Origin: Marsupella aquatica
Taxonomy: Eukaryota > Marchantiophyta
Length of the DNA: 64,000 nucleotides
Assembly (NCBI GenBank): GCA_973895155.1
Contig: OZ316892.1
Coordinates: 3,782,001 to 3,846,000 of the forward strand
Reading direction: 5' to 3'
Below the pieces are notes generated by a model that had not been told where the DNA came from, made no database searches, and was given only the letters and a program-made list of their open reading frames with translations. The translations under genes were made by a program, and so were the position numbers. Shown piece by piece: positions 48,701-59,700 of the stretch. How positions within the stretch are numbered: the first letter of the stretch is position 1; every line of letters begins with the position of its first letter.

Positions 48701-49438
48701 AACTATATAGAGTGGATAGAGAAAACATGGAAGGATAAGACCTCACAGGGATATAAGGAAAGGTTTCCTTTAGTGCAATATTGGAAGACAGTTACTGAGC
48801 TTTTGCAAAAGCCCCTTTTGGAGATAGTGGATATTGAAGAGCAGCCGCTGGTGGATGGGTTTTGGCCTCGAACGAAACATGGTACAGGCTATAAAAGTGA
48901 TCTTGGATCATTTGATGTGACGGGTTGGGAGAATCCTCCAGATATTGTTATCCTTCAACGTGAGGCTGATGAGGAAATTCTTGAAGGTCAAACAATATTT
49001 GTGGGTCCTCTTTCTGAAAGGGAAAGCAATCGGTTTGTTCCTCTCGAAGATATTGAAGCAGGCATTTTCATCATTATTCGTCCAACACAAGAATTTGAGG
49101 ATAACAAGCCAGGATGCTTCTGGATGGGAAGAGCATTGAGCAAAGTTCAAATGGACCCTGAACTACCAAATTGTGGAGATTTTCTGTTGCAATGGTGGAG
49201 ACCCAAAAGCACCAAAAAGGATAGATCATTGTATGATCGATATGAAGGATGTTTGAAGAAGCAAAAACTTTGGGAATGTGATATTTTGCAGAAAGAAGAA
49301 TGGTGTAACGCAACAGCAGCCATGCACTTTTGGACATATCAAGGGAATAAAGCTGAACAAGGCATTCGAATCCCCAAAAAGAAACTGGAGGAAATCAAAG
49401 TTTATTTAGCAAGGATAGATATAGAAGAGCAAAGGTAG
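45716..49438 (+). pseudogene. DUF8039-like x3 plus DUF7869 RNase-H-like transposase candidate
   Basis: One frame of about 1,240 codons interrupted only by TAG at 47444-47446, after which the same frame continues (GITIGSFYKMW). The 5' end sits on a splice acceptor (TATGCAG before 45722), so the real start is either MTTTRSAN at 45725 or an upstream exon. Three DUF8039-like repeats (about 45770-46000, 46130-46390, 46480-46720) have the pattern ILVARG..., V.VVE, LPYPN, VIWD. Next are CKCGMECC and CKMAFAIIFGIS..TFYNY, then the DUF7869 core: IIHDKMDQNKT, LQMDNSAKDNKNW (Asp at 48185) and GHTHEDVDAVFSR (48290-48313). Conserved acidic residues in this order suggest a DDE-type nuclease, hence transposase. 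That role is inference. Confidence 0.78.
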
Positions 49439-50046
49439 ATATTGAGAGTGATATCATTTGTTTAGTAGGATTATATAGATTCAGTTAGTTGTTAAGTCTA
49501 TACTATCAAAAGTATAAGGATGACTTATTTTTTAGGTTGGTAATCTACTCTTATGTTTTGCCTGCTTGGCACTGAGTCTAAAATTGATTAGGCAAGGTAA
49601 TTAGGGTACTTATGTCATTTCAATTTTGGATTTTATTTATTTAAAATAATATGAAATATATATTACGTTTGTTAATGACTTCTCTTTGTGTGGTATTGAG
49701 GCTTTGTGCCCCCCCCCCCCCTTTCCCCCAAAAAAATTGACTTCACTTTAGAATGTCTTGGATGATACAAGGTTCATGGATTGTAAATACTTCTAGGTAT
49801 TTTGACTTTGATATATTCATAAACAAATATTACAAATCATGAAAAAAATTCAAAAATGTGTGTCAAGAAATTCCAAAAATTGGGTATTTAAATTCCAATT
49901 TTGGTTTTATAATATTCTAAATAGAGATAAGCAATATTCCAAAGCATTGATAATTTTCCACTTTTAATGAATTGGTTGATTAAGTAACATGTACCCCCAA
50001 AATTATCTATATTTTTTACTAGGTTTCCCCCACACCTGCCCCCTTA
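49439..50046. other. 3' flank of the large element
   Basis: AT-rich, with a run of 13 C at about 49709, TTCCAAAA-type subterminal sequence and the right inverted end. No gene. Confidence 0.6.
49956..49988 (-). repeat. Right terminal inverted repeat of the large element
   Basis: TTCCACTTTTAATGAATTGG followed by TTGATTAAGTAA, the complement of 16413-16445 with two mismatches in the 25-bp core. Confidence 0.6.
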
Positions 50047-50197
50047 AACACAGTGACGGACCAAACGAGAAGTGTGACCACACTTCTCGTTTTTCCCGCG
50101 GCGGAAAAAATTTCTAAGGCAAAAAAGTCTTGGATACGGAATTAGTGTTCCCCCTAAAAACTAGTTTTTAGATTTTAAAAAATGGGAAATATTGACA

Positions 50198-51147
50198 CGA
50201 ATACGAAGATGGAATACGGCGTATCCCATTTCGGATCCAATCGCGAAATTCCAAAAAAAATTAAACAAATGCAATAAAAGTGCCGATATTGGTTTACCCG
50301 TTAAGAATATTCCCAAACAATTCTTATCAACGGTAACATTTAACCGACTGAGATGCAACTGCAGTCAAAAACTAACCACGGTCAGGGAGAAAACTATAAA
50401 TAGGAGATCCCCGCTTGAAAATTTTCGCTCATTTTTTCTCGCTCCGTATCCTCTTCCTCTCGACAAATGCACACCGTCTATACAAATTCGTATTCCCTGA
50501 AAATCAGATTTGACTAACAGGTGAGAATCTTTATGGAAATGGCGAGGAGGAATCCCAAATGGGATACGGCGTATCCCGTTTGGGATTCACCCTCCAAATG
50601 TCCAGTTTTTATTTCTCTTAAGCTAAAAAAGGAGGTTGGATGCGAAGTGGGATACGGGGTATCCCATATCGCATCCAACCTTTGAATATGAAACTGCATT
50701 ATAGTTTCCAAATATCAAAACCTCAACGTTGAATGCGAAATGGGATATGACATATCTCGTTTGGGATTCACCCTTCAAATGTCCAGTTTTTGTTTCTCTT
50801 TAACTAAAAAAGGAGGTTGGATGCGAAGTGGGATACGGGGTATCCCATGTGGTATCTACCTAGAGTTTTCTTGAATGGAATGATGGGAAAAGTCTTATGG
50901 ATTGCTGATTGTTTTGCAGGCGCAGTTTGACTAAACACGCACTGAAGCTCTTGCTGTCGTTTAGTGACGGACACCGATTCAAGCTTTAGCTTTCCTGGGA
51001 AAACAACATTTTCTCTTGTGGGTCTAATAGCGGTCCAGATACGGCGTATTCCATTTGGGATTCAATCTTCACAAATCCAGTTTGGGTATCATAAACGTGA
51101 AAAAATGAGGTTGGATGCGAAGTGGTATCCCACTTTGCATTCAACCT
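50198..51147. repeat. Palindrome set, type 1 (GATAC-GGC-GTATC core)
   Basis: Copies at about 50198-50239, 50551-50587 (17-nt arms, one mispair), 50634-50680 (22-nt arms, two mispairs), 50731-50769, 50815-50860, 51036-51066 and 51108-51147. Arms carry ATGCGAAGTGGGATAC or ATCCCAAATGGGATAC. Spacing is irregular. Another copy lies at 52730-52776. Confidence 0.9.
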
Positions 51148-51455
51148 CTGAATATGAAGCATTTAGGTGCAAAATGCAAGATTGACTAAGATATGATTAG
51201 GTTAAGTTGTGGGGTGAAATTATAAAATTACAAAAACTTAAGTTTGTACCCTCTCACGCTCTGGAAGCCATATCTTTATCGGTATTTATCCAAATTCCTT
51301 ATAACTGATACCGTTAGAAAGAAGAGCTTGAGACTTTTCGGCCGCTTTACTCGGCGCTGCAAAAATAGAAAAAGAAAAAATCTGAGATCAGGCAAAATCT
51401 CGCAAAAAAATCAGATTGCATTTGAAAAAAGATCACAAATGATCAAAACTTCAAG

Positions 51456-52539
51456 AGGAATACCAAGTGGGATACCAAGTATCCCATGTAGTATTCAAAC
51501 ATGTTATTTCACAAATCTAGAAAGGAAAAAGTCATAAAACCTTGTATGAATACCAAGTGGGATCCATGGATCACACATTTGGTATAAGAACATGTTGTTT
51601 TATCCCATTTGGTATAAGAACATGTTATTTTACAAATCAAGAACTTTACAAAGTGTGATAAGAATTTTACAAAGACCAAATGAAATCCAATTTCGTATTC
51701 AATTCAAATGTGAAAATGGATGAGTGACTTGTGACCGAGGGCCAATCCGGGACTTTGAATCTGAGGTGGGATCCACAAACTCACTTGGTATTTGCCTCCA
51801 TTTTTAGGTAGGTCTGTTGATTGGTCCTACATATTTTGAAAGAGTAAAAAATGGATGTAATTGGGGTTGTGCTGAGGAAGGAAAAATCCAAAATTGTTTT
51901 GGAGTTGAATCAACAAATGGGACTCATGGATCTGTGTCGGTATGGATCCGTGTCGGTATCCAAACCTCAATATTGAGGTGCGAGGTGTGGCAATGGCAAA
52001 TTTTGGCAGGTGAATACCAAATGGGATCCGTGGATCCGTGGATCCGTGTTGGTATTCAAACCTCAATATCAAGGTGCAAAGTGCGGCAAGGGCAAATTTT
52101 GGCAGGCGAATCCTTGGTTTTGAGTGGGTTATTTTTGGACTTGTTCAGAAAAATAGGATACGTGGATCCTTATTGGCATTCCCTGATTGGTTCGTGGAAT
52201 TTTTAAAGTGAGAGTCTGTCTTTTCAAGGAATGCTGAAATTTAAATTGTAGATTTTTTAGGAAGTCGTCGTGAATCCCAGTTGGTCTTCAAACTAGAATA
52301 TCAAGGTATGTGATGCGAAAAGTTCAAAATGTAGAAGTTGAATACCAGATGGGATCCATGGATCCCATCTGGTATTCATCCTCCTGTTTTCCCGATGAGT
52401 TTTTGGACTTGCCAAAAAAATTGGGATCCATGGATCTCAGTTGGTATTCATGTCGAAAGATCTCCTGATGCAAGTTGCAGGTGGAAAACATTGAGGTTGA
52501 ATACGAGAGTGGATACTTGGATCCCGTCTCGTATTCATC
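51456..52539. repeat. Palindrome set, type 2 (GGATCCATGGATCC core)
   Basis: Copies at about 51456-51499 (GATAC core, intermediate type), 51548-51586, 51911-51965, 52012-52061, 52148-52181, 52340-52377, 52421-52451 and 52493-52539. 52340-52377 is a perfect 38-bp palindrome with 19-nt arms (arm: GAATACCAGATGGGATCCA). The outer arms carry GAATACCA, and several copies are followed by CAAACCTCAATAT. Confidence 0.92.
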
Positions 52540-53033
52540 ATGCATTATGGGCTAAAATATTTCCGAAGATGTCGTCAGGTTAACTTAACTAACTGTGTGG
52601 ATCGACTGTAGTCCGCGGTCAGGATTTTGCAATTTTCAGTTTTACCGCAGTTAAAAATTCAAATATTTTAAACCCAAGGTTAAATGGAAGCGTCAAGAGA
52701 ATGATTTGGTGCGGTTTTCGTTCACGTTCAACGGTTGAATCCGAAATGGGATACACCGTATCCCATTTTCAGTTTGCCATTTTGATTGCAAAAATGAAAT
52801 CTTGTGTTTTTCTAGTTTTGTTTGACGCTCGGATTTAGCTTTTAGAAGGATCACCTGAAAAGCATTGTTTTTCTAGATTTTGGAATTTGCCATTTTTTTA
52901 GATGAAGTGTCTCAGAATTTTGGAATGTAACAATTCTTTATTTTTGTGTCGACAATATCTCGATTTGAAATCCGATGCTGGATGCGATTTTGGATTCATC
53001 CTCAAAATAGCATTTTTGATCTTAATTTTAGTG

Positions 53034-53744
53034 ATTTTTTGCCGTTTTTTGCGAAATCAAAAACACACTTCGCGTTTGGTGGTCACACTTCTCGTTTGGT
53101 CCGTCATTGTGTTCTTATTGTATATATGAGACAGTTCCATTAACTATTTTAGTTCACCCAAGGTGATTTCTCATTGGTGGACTCAGGGTTGGACTAACAC
53201 GTGGCGAGGCCATGCTATTGGCTCCCCATTACCCTGGCCGAGTTTACCAACACCCGACTAGCTCTTTTCCATTTTTTGCCGTTTTTTGCGAAATCAAAAA
53301 CACACTTGGCGGTTGGTGGTCACACTTCTCGTTTGGTCCGTCATTGTGTTCTTATTGTATATATGAGACAGTTCCATTAACTATTTTAGTTCACCCAAGG
53401 TGATTTCTCATTGGTGTACTCAGGGTTGGACTAACACGTGGCGAGGCCATGCTATTGGCTCCCCATTACCCTGGCCGAGTTTACCAACACCCGACTAGCT
53501 CTTTTCCATTTTTTGCCGTTTTTTGCGAAATCAAAAACACACTTGGCGGTTGGTGGTCACACTTCTCGTTTGGTCCGTCATTGTGTTCTTATTGTATATA
53601 TGAGACAGTTCCATTAACTATTTTAGTTCACCCAAGGTGATTTCTCATTGGTGTACTCAGGGTTGGACTAACACGTGGCGAGGCCATGCTATTGGCTCCC
53701 CATTACCCTGGCCGAGTTTACCAAGACCCGACTAGCTCTTTTCC
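53034..53744. repeat. 237-bp unit repeated three times in tandem
   Basis: Each unit joins the right end of the palindrome element (TTTTTTGCGAAATC through CCGTCATTGTG) to the left arm of the foldback MITE. Units start at 53034, 53271 and 53508. The breakpoints share ATTTTTTG, which fits a duplication through microhomology. Units 2 and 3 are nearly identical. Confidence 0.92.
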
Positions 53745-54180
53745 ATTTTTTGAACAAGCCCTACACCAAACAGGGCTCACTGGCCCCCCCTCTCACAAGT
53801 TTCAACCCCAACCTCTGTGACCTGGCTGGGTGCTGCAATTTCCCTTCAAAATTGGGGTCACACACTCCATAGAGGACTGATGATCATCCTTGGGTCTCAA
53901 TGATGCTACTCCCGCTTTTCTGATGGAAAGAGGCCCCAAAAGTATAAACATGTGTAAACAAACCCACAGTTGGGCCTAGAGTCTTAATTGAGCTGGATCA
54001 TGGGGAGTTATAACTCAAGAGGGGGACAGGCCAGCCCTGTTTGGTGTACTAGGGCTTGTTCAAAAAAAAAGGAAAAGAGCAAATTGGGTAAGGGTAAATT
54101 TGGCCAGGGTAATGCGGAGCCAATAGCACTTTGCCACATGTCAGTCCACCAATGGGAAATCATCTGGGGTTAACTAAATT
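53595..54180. mobile_element. Foldback MITE
   Basis: The left arm (about 53615-53790, with TTTAGTTCACCC, CTATTGGCTCC, CATTACCCTGGCC, GAACAAGCCCTA) is mirrored by the right arm (about 54010-54175: TAGGGCTTGTTC, GGCCAGGGTAATG, GGAGCCAATAG, GGTTAACTAAA) around a 220-bp loop. Not coding. Its left arm was copied twice more by the 237-bp duplication. Confidence 0.82.
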
Positions 54181-55141
54181 GGCTAAGCTTGGGGGCTTCA
54201 CCTTATGAAATTGTTGTATACCTTGTGCAAACTCCCCTATTTAATCACTCTCTCTCTAAAAGGAAAAGAAATTAATAGGGGGACAGGTTATTAAAAGGCT
54301 GACAGTTTTTTAAAAATCTTAGGTTGGAAAAGAAGAAATTAAACCAATGAAACTCTATATATGACTCAAAATTTTTGTTAAATGGGAAATCCAGGTATGT
54401 TTAAATTTTATTTATTTATTATATCCAACCTCAGGGTCCATATTAAAATGTAGACCCCTACCTTTCATACAAGAGTTGTGTACTTGGTGGGGGTACTCGG
54501 GAGGATGAATAAGCTATTAGGAGCAAAAGCAAGAAAGTAGGACTGTTGGCACGTCCACAATGGACTGTCATGCACATTAATCTCCTATTCTGTAAGCAAA
54601 AAGACAGTTCTAAATGTGGGACTCCAAAGATCAGCGCGCGCTCTTGGACCAGGTAGTGCCAACTCTTAGTTGTGACATCCATTGGGAAATTGAGACTACA
54701 ATGCCCTCACAAATGCCTCCATACTAGTCATATGCTCATTGGAGCCCCCTAGGGTGGGAGGTCTACAAATTGAAAGTATACATGAGGAGAGCGTGGAGGA
54801 GCCATGAGGTGCCTCTTGGTACAAGGAGTTGTGGTTAATTCAACCAAAATGAGTTAATATACTTAACTTTGACTAAAAGTCTGTTGGAGAAGGTCTTGGG
54901 CTCATTGAAAGGGTATTGATGAGAACTACCTCCCCATGAACTCAGATCATTTGGTGGGAGTAGAAGGGGCCGCCCCCCTCTTCCTCCGTTGATACCCATA
55001 CCCCGATATCTGGATGGGATGTGTTGGAGAAGTCAAGAGATAGTTATGGGGAGAAATCTGATCAGGAAAGCACTCCAAGCCATACACTTGCTCAGTTGTT
55101 AATTAGGTGGTTTTCCCCCGGGTTTGCCTCAAGCACTATCA
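54181..55141. other. Gene-free stretch
   Basis: No coding frame recognised. The block GGGCTCATTGAAAGGGTATT at about 54898 is shared with 7425. Confidence 0.6.
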
Positions 55142-56038
55142 AACACAGTGACGGACCAAACGAGAAGTATGACCACCAAACAAGAAGTGTTTTTTTTATT
55201 TTGCGAAAAACGGCAAAAAATCACTAAAATTAAGATCAAAAATGCTATTTTGAGGATGAATCCAAAATTGCATCCAACATCGGATTTCAAATCGAGATAC
55301 TCTCGACACAAAAACAAAGAATTGTTACATTCCAGAATTCCGAGACACTTCATCTAAAAAAAGGGCAAATTCCAAAACCTAGAAAAACAATGTTTTTCAC
55401 GTGATCATTCTAAAAGCTAAATCCGAGCGTCAACAAAACTAGGAAAATACATGAATGATTTCATTTTCACAATCAAAATGGCAAACTGAAAATGGGATAC
55501 TGCGTTTTGGATCAAATCATTCTCTTGACGCTTCCATTTAACCTCGAGTTTAAAATATTTGAATTTTAACTGCGATAAAATTGAAAACTGCGAAAAATTG
55601 ATTGCGGACTACAGTCGACCCACACAGTTAGTTAAGTTAACGCATCGGGAAAAGAGGAGGAAAAATCATCGGGAAAAGAGGATGATGAATACCTGCAAAA
55701 TGCAAAAATCCGTGGATCCACCAAAATCTGCCCTTGCCACACCTCGCACCTCAATATTGAGGTTTGAATACTGACACGGATCCATACCGACACGGATCCA
55801 TGAGTCTCATTTGTTGATTCAACTCCAAAACAATTTTGGATTTTTCCTTGCTTAGCACAACCCCAATCACATCCATTTTTAACTCTTTCAAAATATGTAA
55901 GACCAATCAACAGACCTACCTATAAATGGAGACAAATACCACAAATACCAAGTGGGTTTCAATTGTGAATCCCACCTCAGATTCAAAGTCCTGGATTGGA
56001 CCTCGGTCACAAGTCACTCATCCATTTTCACATTTGAT
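55142..56038. mobile_element. Truncated, inverted copy of the palindrome-array element
   Basis: Starts with the same inverted end (AACACAGTGACGGACC) and runs through the complement of 52700-53113 and then 51720-51960, so about 0.75 kb of the array is missing between. It stops without its second end at the 3' part of F-box copy 2. Confidence 0.85.
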
Positions 56039-57089
56039 GAATCAACGGGGAAAGAGTGTGGGATTCTCTCCCATGTGATTTCTTTGGTACCCTTACCAAG
56101 TCCTTTGCTTTGAAGAAGCTCGTAACCAGATTGCCGGCCTCTCACCCAACTAGCTTTGGTGAGTACCTCGTTATTTACGGGGACAACAAAATTCGGATCA
56201 ATTCTGAGATGATTGTGGGTGTCTTCTCCAAGTTCACGAGCGATATCGTCACATGAAACAGAATGCCGCAGTGCCCATAATTTGGTATTCGTATCTTCGA
56301 CATAAATCTTAGGATATCCACTTGTAGGGCTTGTCATCAGATACTTTTTGGGCTCACCGTTGACCCTCCTTGGGTCACCTGTGAAGCACATTTTTGGAAC
56401 TTCGTCCCAAGATAGAAGCTCAGAAGTCTCTTCTAGCCTCCATGAATCAACTACGCTCCACAAAGTGTTGAAGCGATCTGGGCACCAATCTCCGTATCCT
56501 TGATGCAGAAATTCATGATGTGGCTTACCTTCAGCTCGGAACTGGCAATTAATTATGCAACGTGTGTCCCCTTCTGGTCCTTGACTGTTTGTGCACTCTT
56601 TCCACAGCCCTTGTCCAGTCAGATCGAGGACATAAACCTTTTCCTCTTCCTGGTCAATTAATTGTCTTCTGTCGTTGCCTTGCTGATCTGTGCTCTGTGG
56701 ACTTTTTTGTTTGTGGGAACAAACATATAAGTTACCACTGGATGCAATCAGCTGACAGAACCTTTCGTGATCACCAGGAAGATGTGGGATTGGAGGAAGT
56801 TCATGGAATTGTTTCTCTCTCATTGAATAGAGAGAATTTGCGTTCCTGTATGTGCAGTCACGGTGTAGCACATCATTACATTTTACTTCATTGCTGTGCT
56901 TGAGAGCTAGAAACTCTTCCCGTGAATGCGACCGAGTCCTCTCATTGTAGACCTCTCGACTTTGAATTGCCTCTTGCCAAATCGGGCTCACTGACTGCAG
57001 TTCATGAAAATCTGTCCAGCGCAACTTTGTGGCAATGTGGGTCAAAGTAACGTCGTCTGGGATCCCTGGAATTCGAAGAAAGAAGACAT
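56014..57089 (-). pseudogene. F-box/kelch-like gene copy 2, damaged at both ends
   Basis: The paralogue of 8556-9722 at high identity over about 330 codons. From the equivalent ATG at 57089 it reads MSSFFEF and then goes out of frame through a 7-bp deletion where copy 1 has GAGCTTCTTCCAGGC. An open frame exists only from an internal ATG (57045, MTHIATKLRW), which cuts into the F-box. At the 3' end the sequence passes into the truncated palindrome element, so the last residues (SSNVKMDE) are element-encoded. SCF binding should be lost. Confidence 0.85.
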
Positions 57090-58480
57090 TTGTGGAGACT
57101 TCGATCCGTGAAGAATGTCTCTATCTGGATCGGCAAACCTATGGAAACGTATGACCACAGTAAGTCAGATTAGATAAAGTCCGATAATCTCATTCGACCT
57201 ATACTAAATGTCATTTATATATAGCTTCAAATCAATTTCGTCTGTTCTTCAAGCAGATACATATAGAGTGCTGCCATGCCAAACTACAAGGACATGGATG
57301 GAGAATTGAAGAGCTTTTTTGGCTAGAGCAACGGAAGTCAAAAAACGTATACATATATATCTACAAGTGCAATGACAAAAGCAGTTGGAGTGTTTTGAAA
57401 CAGATCGAGAACAAAAGAGAGCAACTGCGTAAGGGCATGGAAAAGTCTTGCAGATATGCATCACCATATATACTTAAAGACCGCACCTGAATTGAACAGA
57501 TTTGGAGGCAAATAAAATTGTTGCTGGTCCTCCAACTCTGTCAAAAACGACACGGGACGTTTCTTCTAGTGCACTGCTCGATGTCCAACCTTTCCTGTAT
57601 GTGCTGCTTCCTGCTAGTAGGTATATAAGCACGAACTAAATCTCAAGTTCACAGTACAGCTCTAAACTTGGTCATAGAAGTTGATGAGCAATGCAACAAT
57701 GGGTGGGCTGTAGCCGATCGAGAGAGAAAAGTGTGGGAGAGAGAGAATGACGAGTAAGGCCCAGAGATCCTACTTATATAATTTGATCAGGGCCGGATCC
57801 AGCAAGAGGGGAACTGATCAGAACTGATCGATGACTGAAAAAACAAGTGCATCTCCTAACCTCGTTCCCTTGACCAGGTAGTCCAAGCTAATACTAACCA
57901 ATGACAGGAAGGAAATTGACTAGCGCGCAACAACAGGCCGCTAATTAGGGCAGCATTTGATTAATTAGTCAATTCCCAGGTGATCATGTGATTAGCTGGT
58001 GAGATAGAGACTAGCTTGCTAGTGAGCGCAAGAAACCAGATCTGAAGGCTTTGCAGGCATTCATGCATTACTGAGCGAGACATGCATGCATAGATTTTAA
58101 TTGATCTACGTCCCATAATATCATAACATCGCTTCCTGTCATCAGTCGTCTTTGTTAATCTCATTTAATAACTAGTTGCAACACCGTATTCAGGATCGAG
58201 CTACGTGTCCTGTCTTTCGTTGATTTGTTAGTAGTTGCATGCTTCAATTGGTTGCAGCAACGTACTGACTAGCTACGTGAGATACATTGTTTGTTCAATC
58301 ATTGGTCAGTTTTACGGTCGATCAATCTACTGGAGTTTAGAATAGACGATGCTAGCCTATTAGTATCGCTTGTTCCTTAGTTTCTCTCTCTTTCCATAGT
58401 CAGGGCCGGCAGCTACTCACCCTTGTCCATGAGTCGATCGATCCCGGCCTATGCATAGAAGTTTTGCTGATTGAGGCAGC
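57090..58480. other. Upstream region of F-box copy 2
   Basis: Collinear with 9723-11255, with one copy of the GTGGGAGAGAGAGAATGACG unit where the other locus has three. No gene. Confidence 0.6.
57775..57781 (-). promoter_or_regulatory. Candidate TATA box of F-box copy 2
   Basis: TATATAA on the minus strand, at the position equivalent to 10594-10600. Confidence 0.5.
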
Positions 58481-58760
58481 CGTAACATTTATGGATGAGT
58501 CTAGCGTACGTAGGATACACGAGAACGAGACCGTCTCTTGTTATCACAATTGCACGAGAGTAGATATGGCATTGATGAGGCGAAACATACTTCAGGTATG
58601 AGCATAGTTCTGATTACTAAATGATCGATCGATGTAGCTAGACCTTGAAAAAGGCTTCCAAGCCATATAAGATTTAATTTCTTGAAATTTGTGACATCTT
58701 ACACATTGACTATATATGTTGCCTATTGTAGGGAGAAGGCAATGATCCCTTGGCATGATA
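58480..58760. repeat. Segmental duplication copy C (partial)
   Basis: Matches 11256-11560 and 4885-5190 in blocks: GTAGATATGGCATTGATGAG, ATACTTCAGGTA and CATTGACTATATATGTTGCC. Similarity is lost after about 58760. Confidence 0.75.
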
Positions 58761-59700
58761 CCTTCGCTACTCTATTGCGCGCCTTGCCGGGCGCTATTGC
58801 AAGTGACATTGTAGCTGAGGGAGGCGGATGCACAAACGTGTTTGAGAGAATATGCATTTTGAGGAGGGTAGAAGCTTTCGGATTTCGCCGCCTTGTAGCA
58901 TGTATACTAAGTTGGAATGATTGATGTGTGTACGTGGAGGAGAGCTTCAACGACTTGCTATTCTAGTAACGCCTAGGTTATGTGCACAAGGTCGTGGTTC
59001 AGTTGTGAATGGCATGATTTGATTTCCATCGGAAGGCCAGGGCGGTTAAATTCGGGGGTCACCGGCCCCTCGACATGCCCCCTCATCAAGTCGCGAGGAG
59101 AGAGCAAGAAATACGTATTGGATACTTTGAGTCTAGTAACTCACTGAGACAAATCCATGTATTCTCATTAAATGTGACTCCCTTCTCCCCCACTGCCTAT
59201 CAGAAACCCCCCACTGCGTGTTAAGATTAACATTTTTGGCTCAGGTCCTTGTTCCAGATTATTAACCTTGTTCCAGATTATTAACATTTTTGGCTCAAGT
59301 CCTTGTCACTTTTTTAGGCCAGATTTTTTCTCCGAATGCTGCCATTGCCCATGCCCGCCCTTCAATTACTTGGATTAACTTTGAACATTTATTTTCACAT
59401 TTCACTTGTACTTTTTCACTGGGGCATTTTAAATTTCACATTCATCATTGTGTCACCCGAACCAGATTGACTTTCATTCTTTGCTTCCTTTGTTGGAAAA
59501 TTGTCGCTGCCATTCAAACACAATCCTGCCTGAAATGTTTATCGGGATGAGCATGCTAGAGATCTCAACAAACTCTGGGACAAAGACATGCAAGGGCAAA
59601 AGATTAATACACAAGAGGGGATAAGATCAAACACTTCTCTTCAAACACATTGCACTGGAAAAATGTCCTGACTGAGTTTTCAAATTTTAGTATAACTACC
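58761..59700. other. Gene-free stretch
   Basis: Short open frames only. A 30-bp direct repeat (CCTTGTTCCAGATTATTAAC with ATTTTTGGCTCA) lies near 59230-59300. Confidence 0.55.

Larger units (their letters stand above)
16413..49988. mobile_element. Putative large DNA transposon (ParB-MTase / DUF8039-DUF7869 element)
   Basis: Outer ends are inverted copies of ATCAACCAATTC(R)TTAAAA: 16421-16445 on the left and 49956-49980 on the right, 23 of 25 matching, with weaker pairing out to TTACT. They lie about 0.45 and 0.5 kb outside the first and last coding sequences. Within are a minus-strand ParB/MTase gene, a minus-strand FCP1-like phosphatase frame and a plus-strand DUF8039x3-DUF7869 gene, with shared palindromes across introns and upstream DNA. 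Later insertions are the CACTA element, an LTR-like element and a MITE. Without CACTA the length is about 16.6 kb. The target duplication was not identified. The unit is inferred from symmetry of ends and shared palindromes. Confidence 0.6.
50047..53113. mobile_element. 3.07-kb non-autonomous TIR element carrying a palindrome array
   Basis: 35-bp inverted ends (50047-50081 and 53079-53113; AACACAGTGACGGACC and GGTCCGTCATTGTGTT). CTTA flanks both (50043-50046, 53114-53117), a possible 4-bp target duplication. No transposase frame. The interior holds many hairpin palindromes of two related types. A truncated inverted relative lies at 55142-56038. The left end is itself a hairpin (AACGAGAAGTGTG / CACACTTCTCGTT, 50064-50091). 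Confidence 0.8.

Noticed and set aside
50198-52539. CRISPR-like array
   Set aside because: Repeats are diverged palindromes with irregular spacing in a plant nuclear transposon, and there are no cas genes.
53212-53640. Two identical 63-codon open frames
   Set aside because: They are copies of the 237-bp tandem unit, made of element ends and MITE arm; no protein-like sequence.
59290-59550. 86-codon frame
   Set aside because: No known motif, T/A-rich, and no splice or promoter context that supports coding.
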